The notes under the pieces: generated by a model | Told to the model about the DNA's origin: nothing | What the model saw: the letters and a program-made list of their open reading frames with translations, nothing else | Databases searched by the model: none | Assembly (NCBI GenBank): GCA_963830065.1 | Contig: CAWHLA010000006.1 | Coordinates: 434,001 to 498,000, forward strand | Source of the DNA: JACCZR01 sp963830065 | GTDB taxonomy: Bacteria > Actinomycetota > Thermoleophilia > Solirubrobacterales > Thermoleophilaceae | Direction: 5' to 3' | Length of the DNA stretch: 64,000 nt | Shown: piece after piece, positions 51,539 to 59,655 of the stretch | Position numbering within the stretch: the first letter of the stretch is position 1 | Layout: each line of letters begins with the position of its first letter | Program-made: the position numbers and the translations under genes

Positions 51539-52137
51539 AGCTCGAACAGCATTTCGAGGTGCAGGCGCCGCTGGACCGCGTCTGGGAGGCCCTGATCGAC
51601 GTGGAGCGTGTGGCGCCCTGCCTGCCCGGCGCCGAGATCACCGAGCAGAGCGACGACGGGGTCTACCGCGGCAACTTCACCGTGAAGCTCGGGCCCACCA
51701 CCGCGGCCTACAAGGGCGAGCTGTCGCTGGAGGAGGTCGACGAGGCCTCGCACCGGGTGACGATGAAGGCATCGGGCCAGGACAAGCGCGGCGCGGGCTC
51801 GGCCCGGGCCACCATCCTCAGCGCGCTGCGCGAGGAGTCCGGCGCCACCCACGTGGACGTGGAGACCGACTTCACCATCACCGGCAAGTTGGCCCGCTTC
51901 GGCCGCGGAGGAATGATCAAGGACGTCTCGAACAAGCTTCTCGGTGACTTCTCCAGCTGCCTTGCCCAGAGGATCGAGTCCGAGGAGCCCGAGCCGGAGC
52001 CGGCCGGCGGTCCGGCGCCCACGCCCGCCGAGGCAGCCCGGCCCTCTCCGCCGCCCGCGAAGCCCATCAAGGGCTTCTCTCTCCTCCTCAGCGTGCTGAG
52101 GACCCGCCTGCGGCGGCTATTCGGTCGCGGCGAGTAG
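51535..52137 (+). CDS. coxG: CoxG-type SRPBCC domain protein
   Basis: 200 residues, GTG start in GTGA overlap with mocA. CoxG/DUF1857-like START fold: EQHFEVQAPLDRVWEALIDVERVAPCLPGAEI, VKLGPTTAAYKGELSL and the GxGRGGMIKDVSNKLLGDFSSCLAQRI stretch. A Pro/Glu-rich linker leads to a C-terminal basic/hydrophobic segment (GFSLLLSVLRTRLRRLFG) that may be membrane-associated. CoxG recruits CO dehydrogenase to the membrane and binds its menaquinone partner in known systems. Its 3' end overlaps the convergent reductase gene by 21 nt. Confidence 0.9.
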   Translation: MKLEQHFEVQAPLDRVWEALIDVERVAPCLPGAEITEQSDDGVYRGNFTVKLGPTTAAYKGELSLEEVDEASHRVTMKASGQDKRGAGSARATILSALREESGATHVDVETDFTITGKLARFGRGGMIKDVSNKLLGDFSSCLAQRIESEEPEPEPAGGPAPTPAEAARPSPPPAKPIKGFSLLLSVLRTRLRRLFGRGE

Positions 52138-53496
52138 CTCCTCGCGCGAGGCCAGCTTGACCCGTGGGCGGTCCGCGTCGCGGCCGCGTTGGCGCTCGAT
52201 TGCGTCGATCGCCCGCCAGCCTTCGACGCTCACCGCGGCGGGGGCCTTCTCGGCCAGCAGCGCGTCGATCCTGTCGGCTCCGGGGTCGGGCGGCGCCGGC
52301 AATGCGCCGGCAGCCAGGTCCTCCTCCAGGCAGCGGACCGTCTCCTGGGCGTCGCGCTTGTTGGTCCCGAGGATCCCGGTCGGGCCGCGCTTGATCCAGC
52401 CCACCGCGTAGACACCCGGTAGCGGCTCGCCGGTGTCGGCCTTGACCACGCGCCCGTGCTCGTTGGGAAGCACGTAGCGCCGTTCGTCGAAGGGAACGTC
52501 CGGCAGCGGAACCGCCTGGTAGCCCACCGACCGCAGCACCAGGGAGCAGTCGAGCGCCTGGGGCTCCTCGTCCACCGGCCGGGCGCGCAGCGCACCGTCC
52601 TCCGAACGCTCGATTCGGTTGCGGCCGATCTCCACTGCCTCCACGCGACCCTCTCCGCGGACGGCGACCGGGGAGCTGAGGAAGCGCAGGCGGATGCGGC
52701 GCTTGGCGTCGGGCTGGGGCTCGCGCGCGGCGAACTCCCGCAGCAGCTCGAGGTTCTTGCGAGCGGTGAAGGTGCCCTCTTCGGCCAGCCATTCCTCGGA
52801 GACGGGATCGAGCTCGATGTCCGCCGGGTCGACGACCAGCTCGACGCCGTCGAGGTTGCCGAGCTCGCGGAGCTCGGCGCTGGTGAAGGCCGCCTGAGCG
52901 GGCCCGCGGCGGCCGAGCACGACGACCTCCTCGATGGCGCTGTCGCGCAGCGCGTCCAGGGCGTGGTCGGCGGTGTCGGTGCGGTCCAGCTCGTCGGCGC
53001 CGAGGGTCAGCATCCGGGCCACGTCGGCGGCCACGTTGCCGTTGCCGATGATCACCGCCCGCGTTCCCGATAGGTCGGGATCGAGGTCTCGCCGGTCCGG
53101 GTGGCCGTTGTACCAGCCGACGAAGTCCGTGGCGGGCAGGCTTCCCGGCAGGTCCTCGCCCGGGATGCCGAGCGACTTGTCGGTCTGGGCGCCCGTCGCG
53201 TAGACCACGGCGTCGTAGTGGCGCATCAGGTCGCCGTGAGAGAGGTCCTTGCCCACCTCGACGTTCCCGAAGTAGCGGCAGCGCGGGCGGCGCAGCACCT
53301 GGCGGTCGAACAGCTCGTCCAAGCGCTTGATCTCGTGGTGGTCGGGCGCGACGCCGCCCCGCAGCAGCCCCCACGGCGTGGGCAGGCGCTCGAACAGGTC
53401 CACCTCGGGACCGCCCGAGCCGCTCAGCAACTGGCTGGCGGCGAACGCGCCGGCGGGCCCGGCACCGACAACCGCGACCCGGGCTCCGGTGCTCAC
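52117..53496 (-). CDS. fprA: Ferredoxin--NADP reductase (FprA/adrenodoxin-reductase type)
   Basis: 459 residues from GTG 53496 (GTGA overlap with the ferredoxin gene). FAD motif VVGAGPAGAFAASQLL (7-22), NADP motif IIGNGNVAADVARML (about 158), PTPWGLLRGGVAPDH near residue 40, and a C-terminal GVYAVGWIKRGPTGILGTNKRDAQETV, all characteristic of the mycobacterial FprA/adrenodoxin reductase family. Reduces the adjacent ferredoxin with NADPH. A longer frame to 53619 runs over the ferredoxin gene and was rejected. Confidence 0.95.
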   Translation of the reverse strand: MSTGARVAVVGAGPAGAFAASQLLSGSGGPEVDLFERLPTPWGLLRGGVAPDHHEIKRLDELFDRQVLRRPRCRYFGNVEVGKDLSHGDLMRHYDAVVYATGAQTDKSLGIPGEDLPGSLPATDFVGWYNGHPDRRDLDPDLSGTRAVIIGNGNVAADVARMLTLGADELDRTDTADHALDALRDSAIEEVVVLGRRGPAQAAFTSAELRELGNLDGVELVVDPADIELDPVSEEWLAEEGTFTARKNLELLREFAAREPQPDAKRRIRLRFLSSPVAVRGEGRVEAVEIGRNRIERSEDGALRARPVDEEPQALDCSLVLRSVGYQAVPLPDVPFDERRYVLPNEHGRVVKADTGEPLPGVYAVGWIKRGPTGILGTNKRDAQETVRCLEEDLAAGALPAPPDPGADRIDALLAEKAPAAVSVEGWRAIDAIERQRGRDADRPRVKLASREELLAATE

Positions 53497-53762
53497 GAGA
53501 CCGGCGTCCGCTCGGCGAAGAACTGGGCGTTGAGGTCGAGCGCGTACCCGTACTTCTCGGGGGTCTCGTGGTCGGCGAAGATCGCGTCCACCGGGCAGAC
53601 CTCGACGCAGGCGTCGCAATCGATGCAGGTCTCAGGGTCGATGTAGAGCTGCTCGGCGGTCTCGAAGTCGGGATCCCCCGGCTTGGGGTGGATGCAGTCC
53701 ACGGGGCAGACCTCGATGCAGACGTCGTCCTTCACGCAGCTGCCGGCGATGACATAGGTCAT
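53493..53762 (-). CDS. fdxA: 7Fe-type ferredoxin
   Basis: 89 residues from ATG 53762 (ATGA overlap with the MMPL gene). Two cluster motifs: C9-x5-C15-x3-C19-x3-C23 in SCVKDDVCIEVCPVDCI, the [3Fe-4S]-type arrangement, and C46-x2-C49-x2-C52-x3-C56 in CIDCDACVEVCP, [4Fe-4S]. The tail (EKYGYALDLNAQFF) is typical of FdxA. Electron carrier, reduced by the reductase encoded next. Confidence 0.95.
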   Translation of the reverse strand: MTYVIAGSCVKDDVCIEVCPVDCIHPKPGDPDFETAEQLYIDPETCIDCDACVEVCPVDAIFADHETPEKYGYALDLNAQFFAERTPVS

Positions 53763-55891
53763 GCGGCCGAAACTAGCGTCTCCTTCTCCTCGATCCCGAA
53801 ACGATCGTGGAGTCGCCGCAGCGGCCGCGGCGCCCACCAGTTCCACTTGCCCAGCAGCTCCATGAGCGAGGGCACCAGCAGCGCGCGCACGATCGTGGCG
53901 TCGATCAGCACGGCCAGTGCCGTCCCGATCCCCACCTCCTTGATGAAGATGATCTCCGAGGTGGCGAAGGCCCCGATGGCCACGCAGAACAGCAGCGCGG
54001 CCGCGGTCACTATCCGGCCGGTGCGCTGCAGGCCCAGCGCGACCGCCTCCTTGTCCGAGGCTCCGGCGTCGCGGGCCTCCTTGATCCGCGACAGGAGGAA
54101 CACCCCGTAGTCGGTGGAGAGGCCGAAGGCGATGGCGAACAGCACGATGGGCTGGGTGCTCTCCAGCGCCCCCTGCGAGCTGTAGTCGAGCAGGCCCTCC
54201 AGCCTGCCGTCCTGGAAGACCAGCACCAGCACCCCGAAGGCCGCGCTGAGGGTGAGCACGTTCATCAGGATCGCCTTGAGCGGCAGGATCACCGACCCGG
54301 TCATCAGGAACAGCACCAGCAGGGTGGCCACCACCACGATCGCCAGCGCCAGTGGGAGGTGGTCGGTGAGGCTGGCCTTCAGGTCCACGAACTCGGCGGT
54401 GTTGCCGCCGGCAAGGGCTGAGAAGGGGGCCGGCACCGCGCGCACGTCTCCCGCGAGGTCCTGTGCGTCGTCGCCGAGGGCGGAGCCCTTCGCCACAACG
54501 TTGATCAGCGACGTGTCGCGATCAAGCCGTTGCGGCGGGTTCACCTCCTCCACGCCCGGGAGCTCGCGCAGGCGGTCGATGTAGCGCTGGAGCTCAGGCC
54601 CGGGCGCTGCTTGCGCCACCACTCCGATGGGGGCGGTCTGGGCGGGCGGGAAGTCCCGCTTGATCGAGTCGTCGACTTGGCGAGCGGAGGCCGTCGCGGG
54701 CAGGACGCTGGCGTCGACGGCCGTGAACTTGATGCCCAGGAAGGGCACGCCCAGGGCGATCAGCAGCGCGGCGCTGGCGATCGCCGTCCGGGCGGGCCGG
54801 CGCATCACGGCGCGAGACAGCCGGTACCAGAAGCCGGTCTGCGCCCCGCGGGCCTCGTCCTTGCTGGCGCTCTGCAGGCGCTTCGGCGCCAGCGCGTTCA
54901 CGCGCGGGCCGAGCAGCACGAGCACCGCCGGAAGCACCGTGAGCGCGACGGTGGCGGCGATGATCGAGACCATCATCCCCCCGAGGCCCATCGAGTACAG
55001 GAAGCGCTGGGGGAACACAAGCAGCGACGCCAGCGCGGCAGTGACCGTCAGCGAGCTGAACAGGACCGTGCGCCCCGCGGTGGCGAGAGTGCGGCGGATC
55101 GCCTCGGTCCCTGGACCGACCTTCTCCAACTCCTCGCGGTAGCGCGAGACGATGAACAGGCTGTAGTCGATCGCCAGCCCCAGGCCCAGGCCGGTGACGA
55201 GGTTGAGGGCGAACACCGACACCGAGCCGACCTCACTGGCCAGGCGCAGGCCGAGGAAGGTGAGCACGATCGACATGCCGCCCACCAGCAGCGGCAACAG
55301 CGCGGCCACCAGGCTGCGGAAGAACACGAACGACAGGAGTAAGAGGATCGGGAAGGCCAGCATCTCGGCCCTCGCCAAGTCGTCGGAGACCTGCTTGTTG
55401 ACCTGCGGGCTGGCGATCACCTCTCCGCCCAGGGTCACCCCGGGGACCCGGGCCATCGATTGCTCGAGGCGCTCGGCCAGCGCATCGTCGCCGGTGTCCT
55501 CCCCCGGTCGCAGGGTCACCGCGAGGTAGCTCGATCGCCCGTCGCGGGCCACCAGCGCGGGGCCCGCCTCGCGGAAGGTGGCCACGCGCGCGACGTCGCG
55601 GTCCGCACGCAGGACGCGGGCTGCCTCGGCCACCCTCTTCTGACCGGAAGCCGACCGCGCGCCCTGGGGCGTCCGCACCAGCGCGACCACGTTGACGTCG
55701 GTTCGCACGCCACCCGCCTTCGCGGCCTGCTCGGCCTTGGCCACCTCGGTGGACCGGTCCTCGGCGCCGTAGGGGTCCAGCCGGTCCGCCACCGAGCCAC
55801 CCAGTACGGCGGCCGTGACCGCCAGCACGACGGCGAACGCCACGACGCGCTTCGGGCGTCCGGTGGCCAGGGAGGTGAGGACGCGGAACAC
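53759..55891 (-). CDS. MMPL/RND-family transporter
   Basis: 710 residues from GTG 55891, which has AGGAGG (in TAACCTCC reverse) just upstream; a start at 55945 lies inside padR. Twelve membrane helices in two halves. Each half carries the MMPL features: GLGLGLAIDYSLFIVSRYREEL in the first half and AIAFGLSTDYGVFLLSRIKEARD in the second, with the D-Y pairs of the proton relay. It exports lipids or drugs, driven by proton motive force. First structural gene under PadR control. Confidence 0.92.
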   Translation of the reverse strand: MFRVLTSLATGRPKRVVAFAVVLAVTAAVLGGSVADRLDPYGAEDRSTEVAKAEQAAKAGGVRTDVNVVALVRTPQGARSASGQKRVAEAARVLRADRDVARVATFREAGPALVARDGRSSYLAVTLRPGEDTGDDALAERLEQSMARVPGVTLGGEVIASPQVNKQVSDDLARAEMLAFPILLLLSFVFFRSLVAALLPLLVGGMSIVLTFLGLRLASEVGSVSVFALNLVTGLGLGLAIDYSLFIVSRYREELEKVGPGTEAIRRTLATAGRTVLFSSLTVTAALASLLVFPQRFLYSMGLGGMMVSIIAATVALTVLPAVLVLLGPRVNALAPKRLQSASKDEARGAQTGFWYRLSRAVMRRPARTAIASAALLIALGVPFLGIKFTAVDASVLPATASARQVDDSIKRDFPPAQTAPIGVVAQAAPGPELQRYIDRLRELPGVEEVNPPQRLDRDTSLINVVAKGSALGDDAQDLAGDVRAVPAPFSALAGGNTAEFVDLKASLTDHLPLALAIVVVATLLVLFLMTGSVILPLKAILMNVLTLSAAFGVLVLVFQDGRLEGLLDYSSQGALESTQPIVLFAIAFGLSTDYGVFLLSRIKEARDAGASDKEAVALGLQRTGRIVTAAALLFCVAIGAFATSEIIFIKEVGIGTALAVLIDATIVRALLVPSLMELLGKWNWWAPRPLRRLHDRFGIEEKETLVSAA

Positions 55892-55893
55892 GA

Positions 55894-56439
55894 TTACCTC
55901 CTCGCCAGCTCGTCGATCAGTTGCTGCTCCGTGACCGAGCACCACTCGGCCATCCGCTCCTGGTACTCGATGCCCCAGGCCAGGGTCAGGCCGGGGAACC
56001 GGCTCTCGGGCTGCTCGGTCGCCTTGACGGCTTGGAACGCGCGCAGCTCATCGACGATCGCCTCGTGATGCGCGCGGATGCGGCGCAGCAGCGCGAGCTG
56101 TTCGTCGGGGTCCAGCGCGTCGGCGAAGAAGAACTTGAGCACGCCCTCGTGGCGCAGCTCGGTGTGCAGGGGCTCGTCGGAGTTGAGCCACTGACGAAGC
56201 GCCTCCTCGCCGGCCGGGGTGAGCCGGTAGGACTTGCGCCGGCGGGCGTCGTCGACCTCACGCGACCCCTCCACCAGCCCGGCGTCCTCGAGCCGCTTGA
56301 GCTCGGGATAGATCTGCCCGTAGCTGGCGGCCCAGAAGAAGCGCGTGGACACGTCGACCAGCGCCTTGATGTCGTAGCCGGTCTCCTTCCCCAGCCGCAG
56401 CATCCCGAGGATGACGTAGGCGGTCTTGCTGAGCCCCAT
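55894..56439 (-). CDS. PadR-family transcriptional regulator
   Basis: 181 residues. N-terminal winged helix (about 1-90): AYVILGMLRLGKETGYDIKAL, SYGQIYPELKRLEDAGLVEG, RRKSYRLTPAGEEALRQWL. The C-terminal helical dimerisation domain (Vir_act_alpha_C type, about 100-180) includes EGVLKFFFADALDPDEQLALL and WGIEYQERMAEW. It heads the MMPL-ferredoxin-reductase operon (MMPL RBS lies in its last codons), the usual arrangement for PadR repressors of efflux pumps. A palindromic operator abuts its start codon. Confidence 0.93.
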   Translation of the reverse strand: MGLSKTAYVILGMLRLGKETGYDIKALVDVSTRFFWAASYGQIYPELKRLEDAGLVEGSREVDDARRRKSYRLTPAGEEALRQWLNSDEPLHTELRHEGVLKFFFADALDPDEQLALLRRIRAHHEAIVDELRAFQAVKATEQPESRFPGLTLAWGIEYQERMAEWCSVTEQQLIDELARR

Positions 56440-56440
56440 G

Positions 56441-56476
56441 TATCGGGACGATATATCGTGCCGATAGGTATGTCAA
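56441..56476 (-). promoter_or_regulatory. padR promoter with 26-bp near-perfect palindrome
   Basis: 56441-56466 is a 26-bp palindrome with one mismatched pair: half TATCGGGACGATA against its partner half TATCGTGCCGATA. The perfect 12-bp core is ACGATATATCGT (56448-56459). On the minus strand TTGACA (56476-56471) is a consensus -35, and TATCGT (56453-56448) inside the palindrome is the -10 with a 17-bp spacer. The ATG at 56439 would be essentially at the transcription start, so the mRNA is leaderless. PadR binding would occlude the -10. Confidence 0.75.
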
Positions 56477-56510
56477 CTGGGGCCCGGTCCGCCCCACCCT
56501 TCGGGCGCGG

Positions 56511-57002
56511 CTAGGTCGCCGCGCCCTTGTCCAGCGCTTCCTGCAGCTGCTCCTCCTGCTCGTTGGAGAGCGAGGTCTGCAGCACGTGGCCGCCGAACTT
56601 CGAGATCTCCGGAATCACCTTGTCGGCGGTGGCCTCACGCACCAGCACGAAGACCGCGGCGTTGCCGTCCTCGAGCTTGTCGCCGAGCTGCTTCATGAAG
56701 TCGTCGTCGATGCCGTGGTCGCTGAGCGATCCCGCAGCCGCACCCCCAGCCGCGCCGAGAGCCATGCCCACCAGCGGCTGGAGGAACAGCAGGCCGATCA
56801 GCCCGCCCCACAGCGCACCCGAAGCGGCGCCGAGGCCGGTCATCGAGGGCTGGTGCAGCTTGATCTTGCCGCCTTCCTTTCGCTCGACGATGACCGCGTC
56901 GTCCAGCTCCAGCGAGTGCTCCTTGACCAGCTGGCCGATGGTCTGCATGACCTCTTGGGCCTGGTCGACGTCGTCGTAGGCCACTGCCACCAGGTTCGCC
57001 AT
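56511..57002 (-). CDS. DUF1269 family protein
   Basis: 163 residues. DUF1269 core: ANLVAVAYDDVDQAQEVMQTIG, IKLHQPSMTGLGAASGALWGGLIGLLFL, and a Gly/Ala-rich hydrophobic hairpin (about 57-92) that resembles a glycine-zipper membrane insert, followed by GIDDDFMKQLGDKLEDGNAAVFVLV. Function unknown; the family is widespread as a stress-associated membrane protein. It begins directly after the stop of the carboxylesterase gene, so both are cotranscribed under MarR-proximal control. Confidence 0.88.
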   Translation of the reverse strand: MANLVAVAYDDVDQAQEVMQTIGQLVKEHSLELDDAVIVERKEGGKIKLHQPSMTGLGAASGALWGGLIGLLFLQPLVGMALGAAGGAAAGSLSDHGIDDDFMKQLGDKLEDGNAAVFVLVREATADKVIPEISKFGGHVLQTSLSNEQEEQLQEALDKGAAT

Positions 57003-57644
57003 CTACGTCCTCCTTGCTCGATGGATGAAGTTCCGGGCATCTTCCACGAAGTCGGGGTGCACCGTGTGGCCCATTTGGTACTCGCGGTACAGCGGCTCGT
57101 GGCCGGCCTCGGTGAGCCGGTCGCGGGCGTCGCGGCCCCACTCGACGCCGATGATCGGGTCCTGGGTCCCGTGGGCGATCGCCACGGGGACGTCACGGTC
57201 CAGCTCGAGCTCGAAGCCCTCGACGGTGGGGATGAAGCTGCTCATCGCCACGATGGCCTGCGGGGCCGGCCGCCCCTCGCCCAGGCCCACGGCGTAGGAC
57301 ATGACACCGCCCTGTGAGAAGCCACCGAGCACCGTCTGTGCGTGGTCGATGCCGTGCTGCTCCAGCGTGGAGTCCAGCCACTCGGTCAGCTCGGGATAGG
57401 TGGCGTAGAAGGTGCCGGGGTCCGGGTAGCCGATTCGCGCGACCGCGTACCAGTGGGCCCCACCCGGCGGCAGCGACAGCGGCCCGCGCGGCGAGAGCCC
57501 CAGCAGGCGCCGGTCGGGATCGAGCATGTCGAACAGCGGGAACAGGTCGTTCTCGTCGGTGCCCCGGCCGTGCATCAGCACCAGGGCGCCGTCGGGCTCG
57601 CCGGCGGCGGGCCGCTCTCGATGTTGGATTCCGTCCGGGGTCAT
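57003..57644 (-). CDS. Phospholipase/carboxylesterase-family hydrolase
   Basis: 213 residues from ATG 57644. Alpha/beta hydrolase of the YpfH/carboxylesterase type: LVLMHGRGTDENDLFPL (oxyanion region), nucleophile S110 in GGFSQGG, D162 in HGTQDPII and H193 in MGHTVHPDF, a complete triad. Substrate unknown. Divergent from marR with 28 bp between start codons, and its start codon overlaps the inverted repeat there. Confidence 0.9.
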   Translation of the reverse strand: MTPDGIQHRERPAAGEPDGALVLMHGRGTDENDLFPLFDMLDPDRRLLGLSPRGPLSLPPGGAHWYAVARIGYPDPGTFYATYPELTEWLDSTLEQHGIDHAQTVLGGFSQGGVMSYAVGLGEGRPAPQAIVAMSSFIPTVEGFELELDRDVPVAIAHGTQDPIIGVEWGRDARDRLTEAGHEPLYREYQMGHTVHPDFVEDARNFIHRARRT

Positions 57645-57665
57645 AGTTGTTCCGGCAACTATACT
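57643..57665. promoter_or_regulatory. Shared marR/hydrolase operator and overlapping -10 boxes
   Basis: ATAGTTG (57643-57649) and CAACTAT (57656-57662) form a perfect 7-bp inverted repeat around TTCCGG, a fitting MarR site. TATACT (57660-57665) is 7 nt before the marR GTG at 57673, a leaderless start. On the other strand TATAGT (57663-57658) lies 13 nt from the hydrolase ATG. The two -10 boxes overlap back-to-back inside the operator, so one bound dimer would silence both genes. Confidence 0.65.
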
Positions 57666-57672
57666 GTCAGGC

Positions 57673-58125
57673 GTGAGCGAGAGTCTGACCACCGACGAGC
57701 TCGACGCCTGGCGTGGATTCTTGCGCGTCCACTCGGCGGTGACCCAACAGCTCGACGCCGAGCTGCGGTCAGCGCACGACCTGCCGCTGACCTCCTACGA
57801 GGTGCTGCTGTTCCTGAGCGGATCCGCCGAGGGGCGACTGCGGATGTCCGAGTTGGCCGACTCGGTGCTGCTCAGCCGAAGCGGCCTGACTCGCTTGGTC
57901 GACCGCCTCGAGCGGCGGGGGTTCGTGCGGCGCGAACAGTGCCCCGGCGACGCGCGCGGCTCGTTCGCCGTGATCACGGACGCGGGGCGCGCGACCTTCG
58001 CCGCCGCCCGCCGTACCCATCTGGCCGGAGTGCGGCGGCTGTTCCTGGACCGGCTGTCGCCCACGCAGCAGCGGCGCCTCGCCTCGACGTGGGCGCAACT
58101 CCACGAGTCGGCCGGCTCGAACTAG
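57673..58125 (+). CDS. MarR-family transcriptional regulator
   Basis: 150 residues from GTG 57673. MarR fold: SAHDLPLTSYEVLLFLSGSAEGRLRMSELADSVLLSRSGLTRLVDRLERRGFVRRE (recognition helix in SRSGLTRLVDRL) and a beta-wing with DARGSFAVITDAG. The C-terminal dimerisation helices end in LHESAGS. Probably represses itself and the divergent hydrolase/DUF1269 operon. Its TAG stop is shared with the convergent mocR stop through CTAG (58122-58125). Confidence 0.92.
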   Translation: MSESLTTDELDAWRGFLRVHSAVTQQLDAELRSAHDLPLTSYEVLLFLSGSAEGRLRMSELADSVLLSRSGLTRLVDRLERRGFVRREQCPGDARGSFAVITDAGRATFAAARRTHLAGVRRLFLDRLSPTQQRRLASTWAQLHESAGSN

Positions 58126-59621
58126 GAGAACGTCATGGCCGACGGGCCGCGTGCCCGGCGGCGCACCTCGCGCAGGGCGCGGGCGAGGCGCTTGATGCCC
58201 TCCTCGACCTCCGCGGGAGGGAGCATCGAGAACGACAGTCGCATCGACGTCTGGGTCCGCCGCTCGGTCGACACGGCGCCGCCGGGCACGAACGACACCC
58301 CGTGGCGGATCGCCTCGGTGTAGAGCGTGCGCTCGTCGACGGCATTCGCGAGCGTGGCCCATACGTGGTGCCCGCCGTGCGGCACCGGGGCGTGGATCTC
58401 ACCGGGGAGGTGGCGCTCCAGTGCCTCCAGCAGCGAGTCGCGCCGGCGCTGGTAGATCGGGGTGGTGTGCTTGAGGTGCTCGGCGTAGGCGTCGCCGGCC
58501 AAGTAGCGGGCGGCGATGTGCTGCGTAAGGGTCGGGCTGTGGAAGTCGCTCTCCAGCTTGAGCATCGCCAGGCGCTCGTACACCGGCCCGCGTGCCGCGA
58601 TCCAGCCCACGCGAAGGCCCCCGCCGACGGTCTTCGACAGCGAGTCGACGTAGACCACGTGCGCGGGCGCCAGCGCCCGCAGCGCGCGAGGCTCGGCGCG
58701 ATCGAAGCGCAGGTCGCCGTACACGCCGTCCTCGAGCACCATCAGGTTGCGCTCGCGCGCGAGCGCGGCCAGCCGCTCACGGCGCTCGTCCGACAGGTCG
58801 CACCCGGTCGGGTTCTGGCAACCGGTCTGGAGCGCAACCAGCTTCACCTCGTGCCGGCCGACCAGCTCCTCGAGCGCGTCGACGTCCAGGCCGTCTTCGT
58901 CGACCGGGACACCGATCACGCGGGCGCCTGCGGCACGCAGGACCGAGAGCAGGCCCGAGTAGGTGGGGGACTCGACCGCCACCACATCGCCGTGTTCCAG
59001 CAAGCCGCGGACGGTCAGGTCGATCGCCTGCTGCGCTCCCGAGGTAACGATGATCTCCTCGGCCTGCGAGGCGTAGCCCACCTTGCGGCCGCGGGCGGCC
59101 AGCTGCTCGCGCAGGTCGTCCAGACCGGGCGCGGTGAGGTAGGTGAACGCGTCCACGCCGACCTCATCGACCACGTCGCGGGTGATCTGCGTGAGCTCTT
59201 CGGTGGGGTAGAGGTCGGGCGCGGGCCAGCCCGTGGCCAGCGAGATGACCTGGCGGTCGCCGGCGAAGGCGAACGCGTCCGCCAGCGCCTCCTCGGAGTA
59301 GGACGGGACTCGGTCGGGCAGCGCCAGGCGCTGCCAGTCGTCCCCGTGCTCGACCTCGGCGCTGGGGGTCAGGGAGCGCACGAAGGTGCCGCGGCCCACG
59401 GCGGCGGTGACGTAGCCCTCCTCGGCCAGCTTCTTGTACACGCGCGCCGCAGTGAGGTGGTTCACGCCGGCTTCGGTGGCCAGCGCCCGCGTGGGCGGGA
59501 GCTTCTCCCCCGGGGCGAGCTCGCCGGACTCGATGGCCGCTGCGAAGCGGTCGGCGATCTGCTGGGTAACCGAGACCGTGCCCTCTCGGTCGATGTCGGT
59601 CATAAGGACTTTGTACGACAT
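58122..59621 (-). CDS. MocR-type GntR/aminotransferase transcriptional regulator
   Basis: 499 residues from ATG 59621. GntR winged helix at about 15-82 (VTQQIADRFAAAIESGELAPGEKLPPTRALATEAGVNHLTAARVYKKL, GRGTFV). A fold-type I aminotransferase domain follows (about 125-490) with N270-P271, D298 and the PLP lysine K330 in SLSKTVGGGLRVGW. MocR regulators sense PLP or PLP-amino-acid adducts. A longer frame upstream (to 59855) runs antisense to the GNAT-like gene and was rejected. Confidence 0.93.
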   Translation of the reverse strand: MSYKVLMTDIDREGTVSVTQQIADRFAAAIESGELAPGEKLPPTRALATEAGVNHLTAARVYKKLAEEGYVTAAVGRGTFVRSLTPSAEVEHGDDWQRLALPDRVPSYSEEALADAFAFAGDRQVISLATGWPAPDLYPTEELTQITRDVVDEVGVDAFTYLTAPGLDDLREQLAARGRKVGYASQAEEIIVTSGAQQAIDLTVRGLLEHGDVVAVESPTYSGLLSVLRAAGARVIGVPVDEDGLDVDALEELVGRHEVKLVALQTGCQNPTGCDLSDERRERLAALARERNLMVLEDGVYGDLRFDRAEPRALRALAPAHVVYVDSLSKTVGGGLRVGWIAARGPVYERLAMLKLESDFHSPTLTQHIAARYLAGDAYAEHLKHTTPIYQRRRDSLLEALERHLPGEIHAPVPHGGHHVWATLANAVDERTLYTEAIRHGVSFVPGGAVSTERRTQTSMRLSFSMLPPAEVEEGIKRLARALREVRRRARGPSAMTFS

Positions 59622-59646
59622 TGCAATCAGCTCCGTACGTCGTACA
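59612..59646. promoter_or_regulatory. Inverted repeat TGTACGAC-N19-GTCGTACA between mocR and the GNAT-like gene
   Basis: TGTACGAC (59612-59619) and GTCGTACA (59639-59646) are perfect reverse complements. The first copy overlaps the mocR start codon region and the second lies 10 bp before the ATG at 59656. A compact GTACGTCGTAC palindrome (59635-59645) overlaps the right arm. Spaced half-sites suit the two-headed MocR dimer, so autoregulation and control of the divergent gene are plausible. Confidence 0.6.
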
Positions 59647-59655
59647 CTACCCCAC

